From positions 892,358 through 956,357 of the forward strand of contig NW_005434671.1 in NCBI RefSeq assembly GCF_000315625.1: a DNA stretch of 64,000 nucleotides, in the 5' to 3' direction. The notes under the pieces were generated by a model, which did no database searches, was not told where the DNA came from, and saw only the letters and a list, made by a program, of their open reading frames with translations. Of the stretch, positions 1-9,859 are shown in pieces. This DNA comes from Guillardia theta CCMP2712 (taxonomy: Eukaryota; Cryptophyceae; Pyrenomonadales; Geminigeraceae). Every line of letters starts with the position of its first letter. The stretch's first letter is position 1. Made by a program: the position numbers and the translations under genes.

Positions 1-210
1 CCTGCGCAGCAGGCAGACGTACGGGTGATCCTCGGGCTCCAGGTTGGCGACCTTCTCGACCACAATTTCCTTGGGGGTCGGGGAGGTGGCGTTGGTGTAC
101 AGTCTTGATCCCCCGAGATACAAGGCAGGGATGGAGCGCTCGAAGGCTCGAGACGCCTGGACGGTCTTGGCGAGGAGGCCGAGACGGATGTTTGCAAAAG
201 CCAAGGACAT
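1..210 (-). pseudogene. 5' part of a tandem copy of the CMD-like gene (cut by window edge)
   Basis: The ATG is at 210 and the reading frame matches the first exon of the gene at 2419-1254 almost base for base (offset 2209). It encodes the same basic, presequence-like N-terminus (starts MSLAFANIRLG). The window begins inside what would be the first intron, so I cannot tell whether the copy is complete. It may be an intact second gene; only the 5' end is visible. The duplicated block also includes about 215 bp upstream of the ATG, so both copies carry the same promoter region. Confidence 0.6.
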
Positions 211-425
211 GGTGTAGGATGTCGAAGGTGATGGTAGAGAAGCAGAGGAGGTGATGCAACAGGAAGGACGGTAGCTCAATCAAGCACACGCTAGGCGCAG
301 CGGCTGCAGCGGAGGAGGACAGGGAAGATCAGGATAGAGGAAGCGGTAGGGGAGGAACTCCAAACCAGGTGAAGATGAGGGGGGGGGAGGGCGGGCTTAA
401 GTAGTGGAGGAAGTGAAGGAAGGGG
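1..425. repeat. Segmental duplication, copy 1
   Basis: Positions 1-425 repeat 2210-2634 with only a few substitutions (for example around 225-235 versus 2435-2445). The match covers first exon, start codon and upstream region and ends at the GGGGGGG/GGGCTTAAGTAGTG stretch. Confidence 0.9.
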
Positions 426-483
426 AGGAAGGGGAGGAAGATGACCCTTACGTATGTTATTAATTATGCACCTGCGGATGTCT

Positions 484-669
484 TTACTCAAAGTTAAGTT
501 AAAAATCAGTACGAGGACAATCAGGAGAGGATACGTCAGAGCTCAAGAAGGCGTGGTAGGTACCCTTGAGGCTCTTCAATGTAGTGATCCCTCAACGTGT
601 CTCTATTATGCACCTACGTCAGGAGTCGAAGGGCTCGTACTGATCTTTAACTTAACTTTGAGTAAAAGA
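484..669. mobile_element. MITE-like element with ~33-bp terminal inverted repeats
   Basis: The left end (484-516) reads TTACTCAAAGTTAAGTTAAA followed by AATCAGTACGAGG. The right end (634-669) is its reverse complement with about one mismatch in 33. The 186-bp element has no coding capacity. No clear target-site duplication is visible. The same terminal sequence recurs at 725-747, 3711-3750, 3844-3875, 4293-4323 and 51723-51767, which argues for a dispersed family. Confidence 0.6.
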
Positions 670-724
670 GTCAAAAAGGCGTGAGCTAGGATACTCTCGT
701 CAGGGTCTCTTTTGTTGCTTGAAA

Positions 725-747
725 CTTTACTCAAAATTAAGTATAAA
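725..747 (+). repeat. Solo, degenerate copy of the MITE-like terminal repeat
   Basis: CTTTACTCAAAATTAAGTAT matches the 484-516 terminal repeat with several changes. It lies just outside the element at 484-669. Confidence 0.4.
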
Positions 748-802
748 TTGTTGAGTGAAATATTCTGACTTGTCTACACACTCAGTGACTGCCGAACGAC
801 GA

Positions 803-845
803 CGGCCGGGCCGGGCCGGGCCGGGCCGGGCCGGGCCGCCGCCGC
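803..845. repeat. GGCCGGGCC-rich GC island
   Basis: An uninterrupted run of CCGGG units flanked by CACTCAGTGACTG. It is one of at least ten such islands in spacers of this window. The rest of 670-1253 is non-coding and holds scattered GTGACTG/ACTCAGTG words. Confidence 0.7.
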
Positions 846-1253
846 CCAATTGAATCGGAAGCCTCGCGGCCCCGAACAAAAAGTCTGAGTCCGAGTGGCA
901 GTGCTGGTAGGCTATCAACTTTACTATCAACCAGACTCCGCTCTTCAAAGCGGTAGAGGAGGCTTGACCCTGCCACGGACCGTGGCACCGTGACTGTCGC
1001 ACCAGCCGTACATCTCAATAACTTGATCAGTAAAGCTAACCGAACTGACTGAGGGATTGAACAGCAAACTTGGCAGTACTTGACAGTCCGTTAACACTGA
1101 GTGACTGGTGAGTTCGGACCCTCAGTGAGATCAGTACGGTATTGCTCGTGGGTTTATTTACATGAGGTCTAAAGTTACACGGATAGACTTGTCTAGGTCA
1201 TGGTACACCCAGGCACTCGAGCCTTGACTCGTGACTGGCGAGTGGCAGCGCCT

Positions 1254-2419
1254 CTATTTGGGGGCCTGGTTGAAGACGGTCTTGGCAACCTCGATGGCCT
1301 GCTTGTAGGTTTGCTCGCCCCAGACTGCCGGGCTCTCAGTCAGACAACCTCCACAACGCCCTCACTGCCAAACACTCACTGAGCTTGGAGTTCTCGAGCA
1401 CCGCAAGCACTTCCTCCTGCGTAGCGCCGACCTGCCAGAGAAACCCCGTTAGACCACCCCGAGCAGCGACGAGATCCCGGAGCTCACGTTCAGCGCTCCC
1501 TGCACATGCGACGCGAGCTGCATGGGAACGTCTTGGCCGGAGAGCACAGACACCACGCAAAGCTCTCTCATCCTCAGAGGAAGGCATCCAGCGCGCCCAA
1601 TCACACGGCCGTAGGCATGCTCGACCATGAACCGGTCCAGGAGGGGATGAAGATAGGCCATGCGGGCCCTCAGCTTCTGGTACTTCTCGCCGTAGATCAT
1701 CGAGCACGCCTCATCCCCTGTGCACCCTCTCTCAGCAAACGCTCCTCCCGGGCTCCCACCCTCGCATGCAGCATCACCTCTGACGGCAAAGTAGTTGCCC
1801 TCATTGCTGTGCTCTTCCTGCCACTCGGGCGTGCGCTCGACGCCGACTTTCTGCACAGCTGCGAAGGCATTGATGGTCTTGGGGAAGCCAACGAGGCAGT
1901 TCAACTGAAGGATCGCCTGCCACAAACCTTGTCACCGCTCACACCCACCCGCTACAGCCGAGGTCACACCTCCATCCCAGCGGGGTGGCAGGACTTGGGC
2001 ACGTACTTCCAGTCGCGAGCTACGTCTTTCAGCTTGCCAGCGCCCTGCCATGTCTCGGATCAGGAGACCGCTCCTTCATGCATCTGCATGCTCCTGCACT
2101 CACCGCGTTGGCAACAACCAAGGTCAGCACGCGCTCGTGGGGGAGAAGAGACTTGGGAGCTGCGGGCATCTGCGAGAGCCATCTGCAGGACAAGGTCAGG
2201 CCCTGCGATCCCGCGCAGCAGGCAGACGTACGGGTGATCCTCGGGCTCCAGGTTGGCGACCTTCTCGACCACAATTTCCTTGGGGGTCGGGGAGGTGGCG
2301 TTGGTGTACAGTCTTGATCCCCCGAGATACAAGGCAGGGATGGAGCGCTCGAAGGCTCGAGACGCCTGGACGGTCTTGGCGAGGAGGCCGAGACGGATGT
2401 TTGCAAAAGCCAAGGACAT
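1254..2419 (-). CDS. Carboxymuconolactone decarboxylase/AhpD-like protein, probably organellar
   Basis: Five exons can be joined in frame. Exon 1 (2419-2232) encodes a basic Ser/Arg-rich leader resembling a mitochondrial presequence. A 49-nt intron (2231-2183, GTACGT...TGCAG) leads into MPAAPKSLLPHERVLTLV. Later exons read PKSCHPAGMEAILQLNCLVG, then RMRELCVVSVLSG and QLASHVQGALNVGATQEEV, and the last ends EVAKTVFNQAPK-stop at 1254. The ELCVVSVLSG...SHVQGALN block is the core helix-loop of the CMD family, with the conserved His. The paired CxxC of peroxidase-type AhpD is absent, so a decarboxylase-like or unknown role is more likely than peroxidase. Total length is about 270 residues. Exact junctions are inferred. 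Confidence 0.75.
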
Positions 2420-2634
2420 GGTGTAGGATGTCGAGGGTGATATTAGAGAAGCAGAGGAGGTGATGCAACAGGAAGGACGGTAGCTCAATCAAGCACACGC
2501 TAGGCGCAGCGGCTGCAGCGGAGGAGGACAGGGAAGATCAGGATAGAGGAAGCGGTAGGGGAGGAACTCCAAACCAGGTGAAGATGAGGGGGGGGGAGGG
2601 CGGGCTTAAGTAGTGAAGGAAGGGGACTCGTGCG
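2210..2634. repeat. Segmental duplication, copy 2
   Basis: Partner of 1-425; covers the first exon and upstream region of the CMD-like gene. Confidence 0.9.
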
Positions 2635-3710
2635 GAGGTCCGCTTAACATCATCTTCCGTTTAGCTGTTTCGTTTGTCCTTGCGGACCCCCAGATTTACC
2701 ATACACGTTTAACCAGGGGGTAGAGGTGGGGGTTCCTCATGCTGACATTGCTGATGCTGAGCCAAGTAAATCTGAAAAGAAGTGTTTTCGATCTTGAATA
2801 CGTTTCTTTCTTTCTTGTTTCACTTACTCCAACAGTGTACCCATCAATCTACTACCCACCCTTTCTCACCGCAGGACCCCTGCATACCTCCATTCGCAGT
2901 GCCCTGTTACGCAGACCATTTGGCCTTTCTACTACCCCTCTTACATGTGAGCGTACGGTAGAAGGTACCGGTGGTTTGCAGCCCCAAGTACATATCGCGA
3001 CGAAATGCAGTAAAGACAGGGGAGCTGATTGTCCCATGACCAAGGGGGTCATTTATGTAGGGGTGGTTTCAAAAGGTTCTACTAGGGTGGTGTTGTCACG
3101 GTTAAAAGATAACCTCGGCTATCACACCCCTACCTCTAATATGAATCATGCTACAAAGTAGAGGGTGGGGTCTTGAATTTGATCCGATATGGTTTCCGGG
3201 GAGTCAGGGAAGGAACGAAAAGAGGAGTTTTCAGAGAGACGTGGAGGAGACAGAGAGCCGTAGGTACGTGAATTTATCTGGCAAGACTGGGGGCCATGTT
3301 GGAGGGGGTAGCGATGCACCCCTCCTTTACAGTCTTTGCACCCGGTCCTCGCTAGGCGTCACGGCGCAGCGGCCTCCTTCCCGGCCCCGAGTCCGGTCCT
3401 CCGAGGCCCGGAAATTGGCACTGTGAGTGAAACCGATGAGTTCGAGAACTCACGGCACGGTGACCGGTGGTTCAACGGTTGTTCCTGGTAACATAGGGGG
3501 TGGTTCAAACTTCGGCGGTTCGGGTCCTCCGGCCGTCTCAAACCTCATTGAAACCGCGGGCCTGCCGCGTACCGTACGGTACGGTATATCCGGAGAGCGC
3601 CGGGGCCCCCGGCCGCCCGCCCGCCGACCGTGCCGTGCCGTACTGTAGTACCGGGTCACAGCCAAGTTGCCCGACGGTTCCCGACGAGCACCCCGTGACG
3701 GTCGGACTCT

Positions 3711-3875
3711 TAGCTCAAAGTTAAGTTAAAGATCACTAAGAGGACAATGACTCACCGTGCGTACACGTTGTCACTCACGGCACAAACTTTACTCAGTCGA
3801 AGCGGCTGAGGATAAGGCAAGCACAAACGTGACACGTATGAATCCGTACTGATCTTTAACTTAACTTTGAGTAAA
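3711..3875. mobile_element. Second MITE-like inverted-repeat element
   Basis: CTCAAAGTTAAGTTAAAGAT at 3714 faces its complement ATCTTTAACTTAACTTTGAG at 3852-3871, giving a 165-bp element with the same ends as 484-669. The left end also preserves the inner AGAGGACAAT extension. Internal sequence differs from the first element. Confidence 0.6.
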
Positions 3876-4292
3876 AAATCAGTGCGCTGGCAAACACGTA
3901 TCATGATTAGACTAGGGGTTTGAGTAAAGGAGTAACGGCGTACGGTCCGATCACCGGGTATCATAATTCCGGGTCCTCGGAGAACCCGGGTGACCCGGGC
4001 GGCCGGCGCCGCGACTCCCGGGCCGCCCGGAGGCTCGGACGCCGGGGCCGGGCCGCCGGGCCGCTCTGCGGGCCGGGCGCGGCGGCCCGCCGGGGCGCCC
4101 GGCCGCCGCCGGCCGCGTCATGGAAAAGAGACTGAGGCAAACGGTAACTTAGTAAAGACTCAGTCGCCAGGCCGGGGACTAAAAGATTGCAGCGATGCCA
4201 TAAACCGTCCGTGGCGCGGCGGCTGTGGCGCGGCGGCTGTGCCGCGCGACATAACTTAAACTGTGCCTCGACTCATACTATCAAGGCATTAT

Positions 4293-4323
4293 TCGTACTG
4301 ATTTTTGACTTAACTTTGAGTAA
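4293..4323 (-). repeat. Solo MITE-like terminal repeat
   Basis: TCGTACTGATTTTTGACTTA followed by ACTTTGAGTAA is the reverse complement of the terminal repeat at 484-516 with about two changes. No facing partner is evident nearby. Confidence 0.55.
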
Positions 4324-4748
4324 ACTGAGTGAAAAAGGGGACCCGGCGGACGGCGGTCGCGAGTCGGCGACTGAGTTGCCGCAGCAGCTCGGCCCGGCCG
4401 AGTCGCCTGCGGCCTGAGTCTCAGAGTCTCGTCGCCGAGTCCGGAGTCCGAGTCGGGCCCGGCTGGCCGGCTGGGTTGAAGGGCCTAGTCAAACCACAGC
4501 AGGGCGAAAGAAGCAAGAGGTTGGGCTACTCTACATGTCGACAGTGCGAGCGCAGGTGAGGGCAGCAGAGGAAGCACTCGTCCCTCCTTCCTCTTGATGG
4601 CAGCAGCAGCAGCAGTAAGGGTAGCGAAGGAAGGACTGAAGATTAGTTCAAGAAGGACCAAACCTAGCGAGAGATAGCAGGACAGCCTAAGTCGAGCAGT
4701 GCCGGCTTCTCCTCCTTACTGTCCCGCTGACTTTGGCTTCGCTCCCCC

Positions 4749-6593
4749 ATGCAGGTTCATCGGGTGCTCGGTCTTCCCCAGGTGTCATCCTTCTCTTCTT
4801 GGCCTTCTCCTTCCTCCCTCTTTGTCTCCGTCTCTATTCAGAGTGGGGGTGAACGGCTTTGCCCCCAGGCGCACGTGCAGCCCTCCAAGACCCTGCAGTG
4901 CTCCATCGGTTTGTTGAAGTCTTCAAGGAGGTGGGGAGGACAAGTCCTGATGCTCCTCGTCTTCAATGTCTCCATGCGCATCTGAAATCTCAGCACAGGT
5001 CGGGTAATGGAGCTGCGAGCCGCCATGCTCTATTCAGCAAGAACGTCGGATGTACAACACAAGCTGTGATGTGCGAGATGTTTTTGAAGTCACTCTTACG
5101 GATTTCGACAGACGTTTGAAGAAGTCTTTGAGCTGCATGAAGCGTTTTGCACAGAAACAAATCAGATGGTCCCGTTGGATGACGGCAAGTTGAATCTGGT
5201 GGCACGAGTTTACGTCAACGACGTCACCGTGGAACCGAAGTGCGTAGGGGTGGCTGAAGTATTGACTTTTACCTGGTGGACGTCTACATTGCAGTGACTT
5301 GTACCGGCAGGTTCTTCTGACTGTTGGAACATCTGCTGAAGGTTTATGGTTGGAGCTGAAGGAGGAAGACACTAAGGGCCCAGAAGACCAACGTGGGGAG
5401 GGATGCTGTATCCAGCTCTCTGTGCTCTACGTCGCACAAGGTGTTGTACGTTGCATCGAGACTCCCCTGAACATGATGAACAGCAGGAGAAGTGCAGGAT
5501 GGAAAGGAGGTGAGCAGACAATGCCTGAGAGTTGGAGGATGTGACGGGAACCTGAAGGATCCATGGGGGAGGATCTCAAGGCTGGAATCTGCTCTGCGGC
5601 AGTCTAACCAGGAGAACCTACGGCTGCGGGAAGAGGTTGAAAGGAGTGGAAGAGAGGAGAGGACATTTTGAGAAACAGCTCCTGCCTTGTTTCCCCTCAG
5701 TTTGACGATCTTCTCTGTCCTTGACTCTGCTCTCATTGGCGATGCTTCACATGTTGTTTCTTCCAGTGATTGGCAGGGATTTCTTGCAGATTACGAGGAT
5801 GGCGGGGGAGCTTCACGACAAACAGGCGCGGCTGAAGGTCCTGCTGCCCCTGCTCGTGACTTTTCTGAGCGACCTCGTCAGAGTTTGGACGAGGAGCTGA
5901 AAGCGATGAGAGCGGAAGGAGGGAGGTCGAATGAAGTCCGGCGGGACATGAGAATCTCCGAGCTGGAGGCGAGCAGAGCACAGAGCTGCTCGGAGCAGCA
6001 GGGACTGACTGTCGACCTGCAGCGAGAGAACGAGAGTCTGAAGGAGCAACTGAAATTGAAAGGGCAGTTCAATCTCAACGGGGGATCGCAAGTTTCACAT
6101 GTGAACTTCACGTTTCCTCATGCTAACTTTCAGCCTCCTGCCTGAATTTCTCTATCCCTTCTCTTTCCCTGCAACTGTCTTTCTCCCTCCTCTCCGCCTT
6201 CGTTCGCTTTCGCACTGTGCTGACACATTCTTGCCGGCAGCAGACTCTAGGTAAAGGAGCTGCGGAGGCGAGCTCTTTGATCCAGCACGTCCGGCGATCC
6301 TTCGAGAGCAGACGGCACGCCAAGGAGCAGCTTAAGGTGAAGATGGCAATGGTGGTGATGGAGATGATGACAATGGTGCTTGTTGTGATGGCAATGGTGG
6401 GTACGAAGATGATGATGATGGAGATGATGACGATGGAGATGGTGGTGGTAGTGGTGGTGACGGTTATGATGATGATGAGCAGGGGGTGGAGGAGAAGATT
6501 GTCGAGGCCATAGGAGTTCTCAAGGAATCTCAACGTTCAATCTCCGGATTTTCTTCTGCGGAGCAACGCAACCAGCTCGATCTTTGTTCTTGA
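4749..6593 (+). CDS. C2-like plus coiled-coil protein (multi-exon, unidentified)
   Basis: Short coding blocks in changing frames are separated by GT-AG introns. The first part (about 5100-5430) includes LNLVARVYVNDVTV and, after an intron, DLYRQVLLTVGTS and LWLELKEED ending CIQLSVLYVAQ, a strand pattern reminiscent of a C2 domain. The rest is coiled coil: RISRLESALRQSNQENLRL (about 5590), SLDEELKAMRAE (about 5885), RENESLKEQLKLK (about 6030) and HAKEQLK (about 6320). The last exon (about 6480) ends at TGA 6591-6593. The intron at 6336-6479 is a GATGATG-rich tract. The start is uncertain (4749 or 4859), and C2 assignment is an inference from pattern only. Confidence 0.5.
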
Positions 6594-6718
6594 ATTTCTC
6601 CTCCTCGTGCATCTTCAACCATGTTTTATCCTCTTCTTCACATCCGATGCTTCTTCATCTCTCCTCGCTCTCTCCCTCCTCTCCTTGCACACGGTATCGA
6701 ACTCCCACGATGGCTTGG

Positions 6719-9146
6719 TTAGCAAGTCGTCGGTACCCCTCGGCAGGGATTGGAGCTTGCAGCGAGTCCGTCAGGTTTCCCCTCAGGTAGAGCTGGGAAC
6801 CAGTCATGTACTCCCTGCTCAATGGAGTCTCTTGCCTGCTTCAACGTTGTCCTTGTAAGAGCCGCCGATACCAGTGCGAACATCCCTTCGGCTCCGATGC
6901 TGAACAAAGGCAGAAAGTCCAAGGAGCGGAGGTGGAGGAAGAGGATTACCAGTCAGGAAAGTATCAAAGAGTAAGGGGAGAGGAGGGGGAGGAAGATGGG
7001 AGGAAGATGGGAGGAAACGCCAGCGGCAGGAGTGAGAGCAGAGGCAGGAGGAGCAGGGCACCTGTTGCTGTTCAGATGGAGGCTGGTAAGGGAGCTCGCG
7101 CCATTCCTCAACGCAGCTGCAAGCGCCTCCCCTCCTTCATCTCCGACCTGCAGCCTTTGGTCAAGCCAAAAAGCACAGCAGACCTTCTTTCCTCGTTGAA
7201 GTTGAGATTCAGTGCCGCCAGGTTCGGAGGAAAAGACGCCGCAAGGGCACGGGCGCCGTCGACATTGATGAGATTGCCTGATGTTGTACTTTCACCGCTC
7301 TTCTCCACCCTCCTCTCCCCCCTTCCCCCCCCCCCCTCCTCCCTCTCTCCCTCTTCCATCCTTTCTGCTCTCCGTCGCTGCCCGTTGACTCCTTGTTACC
7401 TCCGAGGGCGAGCACGCGGAGAGATGAGAGTCTGCGGGAGAGTCTCAGCAGTCGGGGCAGAGAGCAGGAGAAGTTGCCTGCAGATTCCTTCCGCCAGTGA
7501 CGATGCTCCTGCGTCGGCTGATCGACAAGTGACAAGGAGACGAGGAGACGTTAGCGACAAGTAGAGTGAACGAAGAAGGGGATGGGGAGCCTGTCTTGCG
7601 ACAGGAGGAGGGTTGCACATAAAGAGATGGGAGATGTCTCGCATGAGATGAAAGAGTTGGAGCGAGCAGTAACGTGCTCTCCTGACCGATGTGGTTGTCG
7701 CCGAGGTCGAGGTGGGTGAGGTGTTGAACTTTTGAGAGGGACTTCGCTAGCGACGTCGTCCCGCTACCAAGACGCGTCAGAACGATTAGGAGGGTCCCGA
7801 CGGCCTCGCCTGTTCCTGAGGTAGTTGTAGGAGAGGTCGACCCTGCCGACAGTCTTTGAATGCTTGTCGAGAACTTGGTTGAGATGGTTCGTAAGAGAAG
7901 TCGAGATTCCGGTGTTCACCAGGGTGACCTCAGAGGCTCTCAGGACCGGTCCTTCATCCCAACCTTCCCACCTCTGTTACACTCCCTTCGGTCGCCGCCA
8001 GCAGGCTCTCGATGGCCTGCATGGAGGCTTGCTGATCGAACTGAGGGGTTTGCAGCATGGATGCGTTCTTGCGGTGAGCTATCCGGCTCCTCTCCTGCAT
8101 GTTGCGATCAGCACAGCATGTAGACGAGGCAGAGCCGACAGGTACAGGAGTCTGCAGCAGGGCAAAGGTGGCAAGGTGCGCATTCCCGTCCTCGGACAAG
8201 GTCGAGTCATCCAGTCCTTCCTGTTGATCCACAACATCACAATCGTTTTCTGTTCATGTCGGCGACTGCATGTTCAAGATCGCACAAGGAAAGATTGGCG
8301 GGATGGTTCCTCCAACTCTCGCATCGGCTGACTTCTTGTAGTACAAGTCAGAGCAGCAAGGCATACCCTCCCTTGCCTTGTTTCTAGCTCCTCGACCCTG
8401 GCTCGAAGGGCTTGCACCTCCTGCGAGGAGTTGAGAACTTCCAAGTCTCGTTCTAAGTCTCTCACACCTTGTCCTTGTCCTGCAGCTGTGCTTCCAACGC
8501 TACGACGCGATCTTGCTCTCCCTCCGACCTGCCTGCTACCCTCCCACATCTCTCGTGGACCTGCAACAGCTTCTGCAACGCATCTCGATACTTCATCTGC
8601 TCCCACGTCGTCAGCAAACAGTCACGACTACAGCAGATAGATCTTCTCACTCCTTGCTCCACCGCGATCTTTAGATCTTCTTCCAACTCCTTGACCGAAG
8701 AGCGCTCACTCTCCAGGGCCTTCAAGACAGTCATCACCGTCCCATTTAGCGATGACCCGACGGACCTTCATCAACAGCTCGTTCTTCCTCTCCAGCATCT
8801 CAACCTTAGTTTCCAGAGCCTCGACCTTCTCCTGCTCAGTAAGGATCAATCCCTTCCCCCTCCTGTCAGACGTCCTTGTACCATGTGATGGCTGAGGCCC
8901 CGAGAGCTACCGGTCTCGCTGCCCACAATCATTCTCATCGCACTTATCTGCTGCTCGAAAGCTTTCTTGTCGTCATTCCTGGCTTGTATAATCTGCTGGT
9001 AGGCCTGGAAAGAGCTGAGAAACCGTAGAGAAGAGTTTGTGATAAGACCACACCTTGAGAAGTTCAGTATACTTCGAGTGTAGATCGATAGCCTCGACAT
9101 CCTGGAGGCTGTTGCGTATCAGTAGCTGGAAGGCTTTCCCCAACAT
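6719..9146 (-). CDS. Coiled-coil and leucine-rich-repeat protein (multi-exon, unidentified)
   Basis: The first exon starts at ATG 9146 (MLGKAFQLLIRNSLQDVEA). A short intron joins it to AYQQIIQARNDDKKAFEQ. Coiled-coil exons follow: EQEKVEALETKVEMLERKN (about 8850-8775), ERSSVKELEEDLKIAVEQG (about 8700), ALEAQLQDKDKV and VQALRARVEELETRQ (about 8500-8370). From about 7860 downward the code looks like LRRs: GRVDLSYNYL, LTHLDLGDNHIG, SSLRVLALGGNKE, LAALNLNFNEE, and GAEGMFALVSAALTR near 6890. LRRs of this type mediate protein binding. I cannot exclude two adjacent genes (9146-8270 and 8250-6719). The 3' end at 6719 is approximate. Confidence 0.5.
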
Positions 9147-9859
9147 GATCTTCTCTCCTCTCCCCTTCTCTGGCGTCCTCGTCTCAATTTCCTTCTCTTC
9201 TCTGTCGTCCTAAACTCTTTTTCTTCTCAATATGCATCCCTTCTTTGATGCCGTTTGCACATATTCTCGTCTCCACCTTTCCCTTCATTTTCTCTCCTCT
9301 CCTCTCCTCTCCTCTCCTCTCCTCTCCTCTCCTCTCCTCTTCATTCCTCCTACCTCTGCACATAGATTCCATTCGTGACGAAGACGCTCATTTTGGGCCG
9401 AAAAGTTTTGACGTTGGTAGTCAAACAGTTGACCAATACTAGCTTTTGACCTGGTGTTGCCCGTCAATGATTCTACAAAGGACCCCGGGGTACCCCGTTG
9501 ATAAAGTCTTATAACCCCCTCCATCGACCAGAATAAGATTACTAGCATTTCTGCATTGCACACACAGGCATTTGGCTGCGAGTTTGTTGATCCTGTCAAC
9601 CACCATGGCTATGCGGCTGGAGGGGGAAGGACAATGGGAAGGATGGGCAGAGAGGGAGCGAGGAGGAGCGAGGAGGAGCGAGGAGGAGAGAGGAGGAGAG
9701 AGGAGGAGAGAGGAGGAGAGAGGAGGAGATGATTGAGATGAAGAGGGGAGAAACGATGAACACAGACAAATGTGGACGGTGGATGGACCGAGACAGGTCG
9801 CGGAATGAGCTGGCACTTGCTGTGCTATCCTGAAAGCGACAAGATCAGCTGAAGGAAAG
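9147..9859. other. Head-to-head spacer with simple repeats
   Basis: Contains about ten copies of CTCCT at 9293-9345 and a GAGGAGCGAG/GAGGAGAGAG tract at 9655-9730. Nothing else is supported. Confidence 0.7.

Larger units (their letters stand above)
2635..4748. other. Head-to-head spacer made of repeats and GC islands
   Basis: I see no convincing gene. 2690-3330 is rich in TACCCC/GGGGT words; ACTACCCACCCTTTC at 2851-2865 recurs at 41115. 3510-3660, 3965-4120 and 4330-4480 are CCGGGC-type islands, with a 15-bp tandem GGCGCGGCGGCTGT at about 4212-4241. MITE-like material lies at 3711-3875 and 4293-4323. Confidence 0.6.

Noticed and set aside
1506-2237. 243-codon plus-strand ORF
   Set aside because: Antisense shadow of the CMD-like exons and introns, with no recognisable domain.
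2060-2260. Apparent frameshift in the CMD-like gene between HPYVCLLRG and MPAAPKSLLPHERV frames
   Set aside because: A canonical 49-nt intron (2231-2183, GTACGT...TGCAG) joins the two frames exactly, so no frameshift is needed.
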